DNA from: an uncultured Blautia sp.
GTDB lineage: Bacteria; Bacillota; Clostridia; Lachnospirales; Lachnospiraceae
DNA length: 8,176 bases
Reading direction: 5' to 3'
Assembly: GCA_900547615.1 (NCBI GenBank)
Contig: URHH01000112.1
Location: 1-8,176, forward strand
Program-made: the position numbers and the translations under genes
In this document: piece after piece, positions 1 to 4,968 of the stretch
Layout of the letters: the number at the start of each line of letters is the position of its first letter
Position numbering within the stretch: the stretch's first letter is position 1
Notes under the pieces: model-generated
Told to the model about the DNA's origin: nothing
The model's database searches: none
What the model saw: only the letters and a program-made list of their open reading frames with translations

Positions 1-55
1 AAGTGAGCGTCAACTGATGTGAGCAATCTGGTGACAGCTCATGAAATCACTAACA
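1..55. mobile_element. Candidate end of an inserted mobile element (partial, runs off the left edge)
   Basis: On the minus strand the repeat-protein gene keeps its repeat pattern up to an Asn-Tyr pair (codons 56-61) and then changes abruptly to a TGT followed by tandem TAG and TGA stops. The following ~50 bases are unrelated to the repeats. They contain GTGAGC twice (3-8 and 20-25), a short-repeat layout often seen at transposon ends, and the segment would begin with TGT, compatible with TG...CA-ended elements such as the IS21 family. No transposase is visible because the window ends. The junction is seen directly; the element and its family are inference. Confidence 0.3.
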
Positions 56-1009
56 GTAATTGACAATCACATCTTTTGTATATTCTTTTTCTTTTACAAG
101 AATATTTACAGAATTCCCCTCAAACGGAATATCTCCCACGTTCACAAGCTCATAACCATATGGTATATCTTTTAAACTGCTGGTATTAATATAATTCGCA
201 TCTCCATCTACAGTTACAGAACCTGTCCCTACATTAGTATCATTTTCCAATACATAATTAACAATAATTGATTTCTGCTCTGCCTCTTTTTTTCTTACAT
301 ATACATTTAACGTATCTCCATCACCAATATATACATCTCCTGTTTGCCGAAGTTCATATCCTTCTGGAACCGCTAATAAAGAAGTATTAAATACAGTATC
401 TGTTCTGCCAATCTCTATTTGCTGATTTGCAGATATAACTTCACCTGATTCCGTTACAAGACTTACATTGATAATTCTTGTTGCTGCTACCTTTCTCACA
501 GAAATAGTAACAGAATCTACATCTGCGGGTACACTCACATCACCCATATTACAAACTTCGTATCCTTCCGGAACGTTTACATCACTTGTGTTAAAATATG
601 TATCTCCTGCTTCCAAAGTAATACAAGCTACATCATCAAGTAGTTCTCCTTCCTCTGTTGCAAAACAAACCCATACATTTCTGGAAGTTTCTTCTGTCTG
701 CGTTTCTTCTGTTTGCGTCTCTTCTGTCACGGTATCTTCTGTTTCTGCTGTCTCCCCGGCTTCTTCCTCTGTCACGGTATCTTCTGTTTCTGCTGTCTCC
801 CCGGCTTCTTCCTCTGTCTCAGTATCTTCTGTTTCTGCTGTCTCACTACTTTCCTCTTCTGCCTCTGCTGTGGTTTCTTCTGTATTTTCAACTATGACCT
901 CTACTTCTGTATTATCCATAGCTGCCGCAGCTACCCCTATAGAACTACTTAATGCAACAGATGAGCTTACACCAAACATAAGGAGTTTTTCCACTACTTT
1001 GTTTTTCAT
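50..1009 (-). CDS. Secreted acidic Glu/Thr-rich protein with about 65-residue repeats, probably 3'-truncated
   Basis: Predicted exported protein of 319 residues; specific function not recognised. A basic start and hydrophobic stretch ending in Ala-Ala-Ala form a signal peptide (about 30 residues). A low-complexity Glu/Thr stalk of about 80 residues follows, then three repeats of about 65 residues coded at roughly 482-679, 284-475 and 83-271. Each repeat carries an [F/I]NTS...P.GYE....GD[V/I] signature and ends in a short basic/valine-rich strand. A fourth repeat begins (DVIVNY) and is cut off after seven residues by tandem TAG-TGA stops. No LPXTG motif or membrane anchor is present, so as it stands the product would be released, whereas the intact ancestor was probably wall-anchored (inference). 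I chose the ATG at 1007-1009 over the in-frame ATG at 1025-1027: GGAGG (1021-1025) lies 11 bases upstream of it and overlaps the longer start, which itself lacks a good site. The promoter contains a G9 tract (see 1070-1100). Confidence 0.75.
   Translation of the reverse strand: MKNKVVEKLLMFGVSSSVALSSSIGVAAAAMDNTEVEVIVENTEETTAEAEEESSETAETEDTETEEEAGETAETEDTVTEEEAGETAETEDTVTEETQTEETQTEETSRNVWVCFATEEGELLDDVACITLEAGDTYFNTSDVNVPEGYEVCNMGDVSVPADVDSVTISVRKVAATRIINVSLVTESGEVISANQQIEIGRTDTVFNTSLLAVPEGYELRQTGDVYIGDGDTLNVYVRKKEAEQKSIIVNYVLENDTNVGTGSVTVDGDANYINTSSLKDIPYGYELVNVGDIPFEGNSVNILVKEKEYTKDVIVNYC
696..860 (-). repeat. 45-bp and 15-bp in-frame tandem repeats coding the Glu/Thr stalk
   Basis: Two 45-bp units (726-770 and 771-815) are identical base for base, and a third (816-860) is a diverged copy. 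Directly beside them are two near-identical 15-bp units (696-710 and 711-725) that encode QTEET/VTEET-like pentapeptides. All units are multiples of three, so gain or loss of copies changes stalk length without shifting frame. The exact identity of the 45-bp units implies recent duplication or ongoing slippage. Confidence 0.9.
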
Positions 1010-1034
1010 AACTTCTTTTTCCTCCATCTTTTGT

Positions 1035-1054
1035 TACCCGATTTTTATCCGGTA
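1035..1054 (-). promoter_or_regulatory. Small hairpin in the 5' leader of the repeat-protein gene
   Basis: Arms TACCCGAT (1035-1042) and ATCCGGTA (1047-1054) pair with one mismatch around a TTTT loop. The hairpin lies between the promoter and the GGAGG site (1021-1025). It could be an operator or a leader hairpin affecting ribosome access, or chance; there is no T-run that would make it a terminator. Confidence 0.3.
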
Positions 1055-1069
1055 CATTTTTTCGCTTTT

Positions 1070-1100
1070 ATTATACCCCCCCCCAGTGTCCGAAAGTCAA
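1070..1100 (-). promoter_or_regulatory. Sigma-70 type promoter with a G9 homopolymer in the spacer
   Basis: Reading the minus strand, a -35 box TTGACT (1095-1100) and a perfect -10 box TATAAT (1070-1075) are separated by 19 bases. Nine of those are an uninterrupted run of G (1076-1084) abutting the -10 box. A spacer of 17 is optimal for housekeeping sigma factors, so losing two G residues should raise promoter strength. Transcription would start near 1063, about 55 bases before the chosen start codon. Confidence 0.75.
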
Positions 1101-1107
1101 CCCATAA

Positions 1108-1353
1108 ATTCTTTTTTTAGATATTAATTCCAGAACAAATTTAGATAATTCAATTACTAAAGATAATGCTATTCGTGTTATCGACGCTTATGTTGAATCG
1201 CTTGATTTGAAAAAATTGGAATTTACTGAATATAGTAGAACAAACAGAAGATAAGCTCCATATCGGCGTTTCAATTTACTAAAACTACATATTTATGGAT
1301 ACCTTAATAAGCTACATCTCATAATACTTCAAGAAATTTTACTTTTATTATAA
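1108..1353 (+). pseudogene. IS1182-type transposase, N-terminal remnant
   Basis: The plus-strand frame through 1138-1140 reads ...TKDNAIRVIDAYVESLDLKKLEF, an internal TAA at 1252-1254, then LLKLHIYGYLNKL..., ending at TAA 1351-1353. This matches the start of IS1182-family transposases, where a DNPVRVIDAFVDSLDL-like block is followed by a DLLKLYIYGYLNRIRSSR-like block. Only about 80 of the usual roughly 450-550 residues remain, with no start codon and no DDE catalytic core. It is a dead fragment. Family assignment is from remembered motifs; which member it derives from cannot be told. It lies back to back with the promoter of the repeat-protein gene. Confidence 0.7.
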
Positions 1354-1440
1354 AAGGCTGGGCATAATTGTATTACACAAAGTGGATTGGACAAAAAACA
1401 GAGTATGCAGTGGCACAGATTAATGCATATTTAATGATAT
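1354..1440. other. Non-coding stretch, nothing assigned
   Basis: Between the transposase remnant and the inverted repeat there is AT-rich sequence with no start, ribosome site or recognisable product. A 24-codon plus-strand open frame ending at TAG 1440-1442 (containing KTEYAVAQINAYL) has no start codon or site and is too short to assign; it may be another gene scrap. Confidence 0.5.
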
Positions 1441-1500
1441 AGAAAAACGCCGTACATCAGACTTATCATATAGGAATCATTAGATAGTCTGATGTCGGCG
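1441..1500 (-). terminator. Long inverted repeat with T-run, probable terminator of the thiamine operon
   Basis: CGCCG plus ACATCAGACT (1448-1452 and 1454-1463) pair with AGTCTGATGT plus CGGCG (1486-1495 and 1496-1500): 15 base pairs with one bulged T (1453) and a 22-base loop. On the minus strand the stem is followed directly by TTTTT (1443-1447), and it starts 40 bases after the thiD stop, the right layout for an intrinsic terminator. The loop is larger than usual, and the element may have a different origin (see the overlapping entry). Confidence 0.55.
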
Positions 1501-1540
1501 CTGTGAGAGGACGGCGGTTAGTTACCGCCTCCTATTCGAT
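1448..1540 (+). mobile_element. Possible remnant of a group II intron 3' end (domain V/VI-like)
   Basis: Read on the plus strand, the long stem (1448-1500) is followed by CTGTGAGAGGACGG, a second hairpin GGCGGT/ACCGCC (1513-1518 with 1524-1529), and CCTCCTATTCGAT. This order and wording resemble the domain V, linker and domain VI tail of bacterial group II introns of Clostridia as I remember them. Against an active intron: the domain V stem is too long, lacks a GNRA-type loop and the usual AGC start, and no reverse transcriptase is upstream. If real, it is a 3' scrap. The second hairpin is clear; the origin is inference. Confidence 0.3.
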
Positions 1541-2361
1541 TAATCTTTTGGGGTTTTACATTTTGCATATTCTCCCTGAAGCTCAAACCCGTGATTCACA
1601 GGCCCGGAACCTTTCCCCAAATCAAGCATCGCGGCAAGCGCCTCAGAAATATAGTCTTTTGCTCTCCGAACAGCTTCCGCCAAAATAAATCCCTTCGCAA
1701 GATTAGAGGCAATGGCGCTGGAAAGTGTACAGCCGGTACCATGTGTATTTGAATTATGGATCCGTTTTCCCTCAAACCACTGAAATCTGCCATTTTCATA
1801 AAGCAAATCATTGGCATCGTTGATACTGTGACCGCCTTTAAGCAAAACTGCACAATGATGGACATCTCCAATCTTCTTTGCAGCAATGAGCATATCCTCT
1901 TTTGTTTCAACAGCCATACCGGAGAGAACTTCTGCTTCCGGAATATTTGGTGTCACAAGAACAGCAATTGGAAGCAGCTCTTTAATCAGAGTCTGAACCG
2001 CATCATTTTTTATCAAAGCAGAGCCGGAAGTTGCTACCATTACAGGATCAACTACCACATTATTTGCATGGTAATATCTCAATCTGTCAGCAATCACACG
2101 GATCAGCTCACCTGATGATACCATGCCGATTTTCACCGCATCCGGATAAATATCCTCAAATATGGCATCAAGCTGTTTTTCCAGAAAATCAGGCGTAACC
2201 TCCTGAATTGCTCTTACTCCTGTTGTATTCTGGGCAGTAAGCGCTGTAACAGCACTCATACCATAAACTCCATTCATGATCATCGTCTTCAGATCAGCCT
2301 GAATCCCCGCGCCTCCGCTGCAGTCACTTCCCGCAATCGTCAATGCTGTTTTTAAATTCAT
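1540..2361 (-). CDS. thiD: Hydroxymethylpyrimidine / phosphomethylpyrimidine kinase ThiD
   Basis: Cytoplasmic ribokinase-fold kinase that phosphorylates HMP to HMP-P and then to HMP-PP, the pyrimidine half of thiamine. At 273 residues it is full length. Visible motifs: N-terminal TIAGSDCSGGAGIQADLKT (8-26) for substrate binding, VKIGM (76-80), VVDPVMVATSG (103-113), TPNIPEA (137-143) and HGTGCT (207-212), the anion-hole block with the cysteine expected in this family. The start ATG (2359-2361) follows an AAAGG site 11 bases upstream. It is the last gene of the riboswitch-controlled operon, separated from thiE by a 175-base gap holding a broken HAD tail, and is followed by the inverted-repeat terminator. 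Function is confident from motifs and context; whether it acts mainly on salvaged HMP or on HMP-P cannot be read here. Confidence 0.95.
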   Translation of the reverse strand: MNLKTALTIAGSDCSGGAGIQADLKTMIMNGVYGMSAVTALTAQNTTGVRAIQEVTPDFLEKQLDAIFEDIYPDAVKIGMVSSGELIRVIADRLRYYHANNVVVDPVMVATSGSALIKNDAVQTLIKELLPIAVLVTPNIPEAEVLSGMAVETKEDMLIAAKKIGDVHHCAVLLKGGHSINDANDLLYENGRFQWFEGKRIHNSNTHGTGCTLSSAIASNLAKGFILAEAVRRAKDYISEALAAMLDLGKGSGPVNHGFELQGEYAKCKTPKD

Positions 2362-2423
2362 ACTTGCATTTTCCTTTCTTAAAATCTCTGCTTCTTAAAC
2401 ACACCTTACATCTATAATCTTAC

Positions 2424-2582
2424 CTAACCGGAAATAAACTCCCAAAAATCTTTTGTATGCACAGAATCCACCAGATAACAAGCAGCCAGACGGCGAATTT
2501 CCTCCTGATATTTCTCACTTTCATCATATACGGCTATTACTGAAAAACCATCTCTTCCGACAGCCTGCGAAGCATGCAGCAT
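2424..2582 (-). pseudogene. C-terminal remnant of a HAD-superfamily hydrolase
   Basis: A 52-codon frame ends at TAG 2424-2426 and overlaps the last codons of thiE in another frame. It reads GFSVIAVYDESEKYQEEIRR followed by LAACYLVDSVHTKDFWEFI. This resembles the tail of HAD phosphatases, where AGF..IGVYDE is followed by a variable helix, an ADRYI-like strand and a short final helix. The catalytic DxD motifs and cap are missing; the only start (2580-2582) has no ribosome site and sits just after an in-frame TGA. I read it as what is left of a phosphatase gene once lying between thiE and thiD; such HAD enzymes occur in thiamine operons and may dephosphorylate thiamine phosphate (inference). A decayed short gene is more likely than a functional peptide. 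Confidence 0.5.
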
Positions 2583-3178
2583 TCATCTTCGATATTCTCT
2601 GCTGCAAAAATCGCACTGACCAGAGCAACACCATCCACTCCTGTGCCGGAAAGCTGAGATATATTTGTTTTACTGATACCTCCAATCGCAACGACAGGAA
2701 TATCTACAGCAGAACAAATATCCCGAAGAACCTGTCTTGACAGAACTTCTGCGTCTGATTTTGTAGAAGTTGAAAATACCGCTCCAACACCCAGATAATC
2801 TGCACCACTTTTTACGGCTTCCAGAGCTTCTTCTACTGAATGGGCAGAAACACCGATTATCATATCTTTTCCAACTTTCTGTCGAACCTGGGAAGCTTCC
2901 ATATCTTTCTGTCCCACATGAACCCCATCCGCATGACATTTGATTGCAATTTCTACATTATCATTTATCAGAAACGGAACCTTATATTTTTTACAAAGAG
3001 CTGCCATCTCTATTGATTCTCTCAGAAAATCTTCCTCATTTAAATCTTTTTCACGGAGCTGAATGCAGGTTGCGCCGCCTTTTAAGGCAGCTTCAACCTG
3101 TTCGTATAAACTTTGTCTGCCTGTCCATGCTCTGTCTGTAACAGCATAGAGAAGCATTGTTTTTTTATCGCACTTCAT
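2537..3178 (-). CDS. thiE: Thiamine-phosphate synthase ThiE
   Basis: TIM-barrel enzyme that couples HMP-PP with thiazole phosphate to give thiamine phosphate and pyrophosphate in the cytoplasm. The 213-residue product is normal length. Motifs (numbered from the chosen start): YAVTDR (11-16), QLREKD (40-45), LINDN (70-74), DGVHVGQKD (84-92), GVSAHS (109-114), DYLGVGAVFSTSTKSD (127-142, phosphate and active-site loop) and AIGGI (164-168). I prefer the ATG at 3176-3178, eight bases after an AAGG site, over the in-frame GTG at 3185-3187, which sits right on that site. This gives a 14-base overlap with the end of thiM, so the two are probably translationally coupled. Its last codons overlap the HAD remnant, but the C-terminal helix looks normal. 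Confidence 0.95.
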   Translation of the reverse strand: MKCDKKTMLLYAVTDRAWTGRQSLYEQVEAALKGGATCIQLREKDLNEEDFLRESIEMAALCKKYKVPFLINDNVEIAIKCHADGVHVGQKDMEASQVRQKVGKDMIIGVSAHSVEEALEAVKSGADYLGVGAVFSTSTKSDAEVLSRQVLRDICSAVDIPVVAIGGISKTNISQLSGTGVDGVALVSAIFAAENIEDECCMLRRLSEEMVFQ

Positions 3179-3986
3179 ATTTTGCACCTTTCCCCAACAT
3201 TTCCGGAGTCATATTATAAACTGCATCAATAATATAGTTTCGATATGTGGCGTTTCCGTCCATTTCTTTAAGTCTGCTATACGCCACCTCGCCGGCATAA
3301 CCCATAGTACAAACAGCTGCGACACACGCTTCCAACAGACATTCTGGATTTGCCGCTACAAAAGCAGCCGTCATAGCCGAAAGCTGACAGCCTGTTCCTG
3401 TAATAGAAGCCATCATAGAATGTCCGTTACGGATACAATATGCTTTTTTACTATCCGCAACAATATCAATTGCACCAGTAATCACAATAACAGCCCCTGC
3501 TTTTTCTGCAAATGCTTTGGCAAAAGCAACGGCTCCTTCCAGGTTTTCTTCCGTTACTTTATCTGCCACATCTGCATCTACCCCTTTTGTTGTCCCGCTT
3601 CCGGACGCAAGCGTTTTAATTTCAGATACATTACCACGAATCACAGAAAACTTCACTTCTTTCAGAAGTCTTCTTGCTGTATCTGTCCGCAGTTTAGACG
3701 CTCCCGCACCCACCGGATCCAACACAACGTGATGATGCAATTCATTTGACCGTTTGCCCGCAATCAGCATAGCATCGATTGTTCTCGTATTCAGTGTCCC
3801 GATATTAATATTCAGTCCTGCGCAAATCTCTGTAATCTCTGCAGCTTCATTCTTATCATCAGCCATGATAGGGGAAGCTCCACAGGCAAGCACAATGTTT
3901 GCACAATCGTTGACTGTCACATAATTTGTAATATTATGAATAAGCGGATTTTTCTTCCTCACATTTTCAAGCATATTCTCAAGCAT
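3165..3986 (-). CDS. thiM: Hydroxyethylthiazole kinase ThiM
   Basis: Ribokinase-like kinase that phosphorylates hydroxyethylthiazole to thiazole phosphate, a salvage step supplying ThiE. The 273-residue length fits the family. Motifs: NPLIHNITNYV (13-23), LDPVGAGAS (89-97), RGN (117-119), VITGAID (168-174) and ITGTGCQLS (195-203) with the conserved cysteine at 200. The start is preceded by GGGAG eight bases upstream. The first eight codons are a tandem copy: ATGCTTGAGAAT is followed by ATGCTTGAAAAT, so a second ATG lies 12 bases in. It sits between thiW, which delivers the thiazole, and thiE, which uses the product. Confidence 0.95.
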   Translation of the reverse strand: MLENMLENVRKKNPLIHNITNYVTVNDCANIVLACGASPIMADDKNEAAEITEICAGLNINIGTLNTRTIDAMLIAGKRSNELHHHVVLDPVGAGASKLRTDTARRLLKEVKFSVIRGNVSEIKTLASGSGTTKGVDADVADKVTEENLEGAVAFAKAFAEKAGAVIVITGAIDIVADSKKAYCIRNGHSMMASITGTGCQLSAMTAAFVAANPECLLEACVAAVCTMGYAGEVAYSRLKEMDGNATYRNYIIDAVYNMTPEMLGKGAKYEVR

Positions 3987-4004
3987 ATTTCTTTCTCCCA
4001 GTTA

Positions 4005-4517
4005 TCAAACAGATTCCTGCATGGTATGCAGAACATTCGATTTTTTCAAGCTGTAAAGCAGAACTGCAGAAATAACCGCTCCACCAACAGTAGAAATTAA
4101 AAACGGAACGATATAGGCATAAAAAGCAAGACCGGATGCACTTTGTCCCATAAAAAGAATTGCCATAGGATACGCACACAGTCCGCCAAGGATTGCTGTG
4201 CCAAATACTTCTCCAGCAAGCGTTCCGAAAAGATTTCCGGTTTTACTGTAAACCAGCCCGCACAGCAAAGCTCCAAACATACTTCCCGGAAAAGCCATAA
4301 GGCTTCCAAGTCCAAGCAGATTTCGAATCAGAGAAGCGCCAAAGGCAACACCTACTCCATAGCCCGGTCCCAAGAGAACCGCACACAATATGTTGATCAT
4401 ATGCTGTACCGGAGCACACTTACTCCCAAATACAGGAAAAGAAAACAGGCTTCCCACAACGGCAACTGCACAGAAAACACCGGCAATCGATAATTTTTTA
4501 ATGTTCATTTTTGTCAT
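4005..4517 (-). CDS. thiW: ThiW, thiazole-specific S component of an ECF transporter
   Basis: Small integral membrane protein (170 residues) that binds the thiazole precursor and imports it with the shared ECF energizing module (EcfA/A'/T), which is not encoded in this window. About five hydrophobic segments are visible. Family blocks: FPVFGSK...PVQHMIN (27-42) in the first loop, GPGYG (50-54), RNLLG (65-69) and AFPGSMFGA (75-83), then GEVFGTAILG in the middle. The start has AGGAG nine bases upstream. It is the first gene after the TPP riboswitch and precedes thiM, the kinase for its cargo; this context and the PVQH/AFPGSMFGA blocks distinguish it from other S components. It overlaps none of its neighbours (18-base gap to thiM). 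Confidence 0.9.
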   Translation of the reverse strand: MTKMNIKKLSIAGVFCAVAVVGSLFSFPVFGSKCAPVQHMINILCAVLLGPGYGVGVAFGASLIRNLLGLGSLMAFPGSMFGALLCGLVYSKTGNLFGTLAGEVFGTAILGGLCAYPMAILFMGQSASGLAFYAYIVPFLISTVGGAVISAVLLYSLKKSNVLHTMQESV

Positions 4518-4734
4518 ATTTATTTTCTCCTTTGAGTTAATCAGGAAACGGCTGTAATCAGCGACGCTTCCAAAATAGATATAGTTATCCCTTGATAACT
4601 ACGGAAGTTCGGTCGATACTTTCTGGTATCCTCTCACGCCGGAACACGGCTTCCCATCGCTGATATACAAAACTCAGGGCGCTCCCCCTCAGTCCGCCAC
4701 ATAAGTGGTCTCCGCTCCCCCTTTCTCAAAGATA
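4518..4734 (-). other. Structured spacer between riboswitch terminator and thiW, unassigned RNA or repeat element
   Basis: This leader segment folds on paper into a compact multi-branched RNA. ATCAGCGA (4657-4664) pairs perfectly with TCGCTGAT (4557-4564) as a closing stem. Inside, GGAAG (4650-4654) pairs with CTTCC (4603-4607), GATAC (4626-4630) with GTATC (4615-4619), and AGTTATC (4594-4600) with GATAACT (4583-4589) over a four-base loop. Nearer the riboswitch a GCTCCCC tract occurs twice, 33 bases apart (4681 and 4714, given on the plus strand), flanking a CCAC/GTGG hairpin. Open frames here have stops and no site, so I see no gene. It matches no riboswitch core I know. It could be a second leader RNA or a small inserted repeat. 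Confidence 0.5.
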
Positions 4735-4736
4735 GT

Positions 4737-4779
4737 CAAAAATAATAAAACAGGAGACAAACCTTACGGTGCCTCCTGT
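4737..4779 (-). terminator. Intrinsic terminator, expression platform of the TPP riboswitch
   Basis: ACAGGAG (4773-4779) pairs with CTCCTGT (4750-4756), with an inner ACC-GTAA-GGT hairpin, and is followed on the minus strand by TTTTATTATTTTT. It begins about 20 bases after the aptamer, the normal position for a TPP-induced transcription terminator. Confidence 0.85.
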
Positions 4780-4798
4780 AAAAAATCTCTGTATAATG

Positions 4799-4884
4799 AC
4801 TTCCTACGGCGGCATTATCCGCATCAGGTTAAAGGGTCGAAGTTCGATTACTTCCTCTCAGCCTGCAAACACAAGCTCCCCTGT
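4799..4884 (-). promoter_or_regulatory. TPP riboswitch aptamer (THI element)
   Basis: The minus strand carries the conserved THI-box blocks in order: ACAGGGGAGC opening the aptamer (4875-4884), GCTGAGAGG (4854-4862), ACCCTTTAACCTGATGCGG (about 4819-4837) and ATAATGCC with CGTAGGAAGT closing it (to 4799). Thiamine pyrophosphate binding is expected to favour the downstream terminator and shut off thiW-thiM-thiE-thiD. The match is near consensus, with all purine- and pyrophosphate-binding segments present. Confidence 0.95.
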
Positions 4885-4900
4885 TTTTATTCCGTCCATT

Positions 4901-4929
4901 ATTTTACCCCTGTTTTTCAAAAAATTCAA
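4901..4929 (-). promoter_or_regulatory. Promoter of the thiamine salvage operon
   Basis: On the minus strand a -35 box TTGAAT (4924-4929) and a -10 box TAAAAT (4901-4906) are separated by exactly 17 bases. Transcription would start about ten bases before the aptamer. It lies in the gap after the eutJ-like stop. Confidence 0.7.
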
Positions 4930-4968
4930 GAGATTTTCTGAAAAATGGAAAAAAACCTTATCACTTTT

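Noticed and set aside
696..860. CRISPR-like array from the 45-bp repeats
   Set aside because: Units are directly adjacent with no spacers, in frame, and code for the acidic stalk.
1010..1027. Longer start of the repeat protein at ATG 1025-1027
   Set aside because: It overlaps the GGAGG that serves the ATG at 1007-1009 and has no good site of its own.
468..1127. Long plus-strand open frames (219 and 79 codons) opposite the repeat protein, rich in Ser/Val or Phe/Leu
   Set aside because: They are antisense shadows of the Glu/Thr-coding repeats, lack ribosome sites and resemble no protein; the minus-strand frame has a signal peptide, repeats and a promoter.
1366..1442. Short plus-strand frame containing KTEYAVAQINAYL
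   Set aside because: No start codon, no ribosome site, 24 codons, no recognised family; could be chance or a gene scrap.
3179..3187. GTG start for thiE at 3185-3187
   Set aside because: It lies on the AAGG site used by the ATG at 3176-3178, which is correctly spaced.
4557..4664. Cobalamin riboswitch suggested by a GGGAAGCCG...CCGGCG stretch
   Set aside because: There is no B12 box (GCCACTG-type core) and the stem arrangement does not fit; neighbouring genes are thiamine-related.
4540..4735. Small protein in the spacer upstream of thiW
   Set aside because: The open frames have no start with a ribosome site and contain stops; base-paired stems explain the conservation-like look better.
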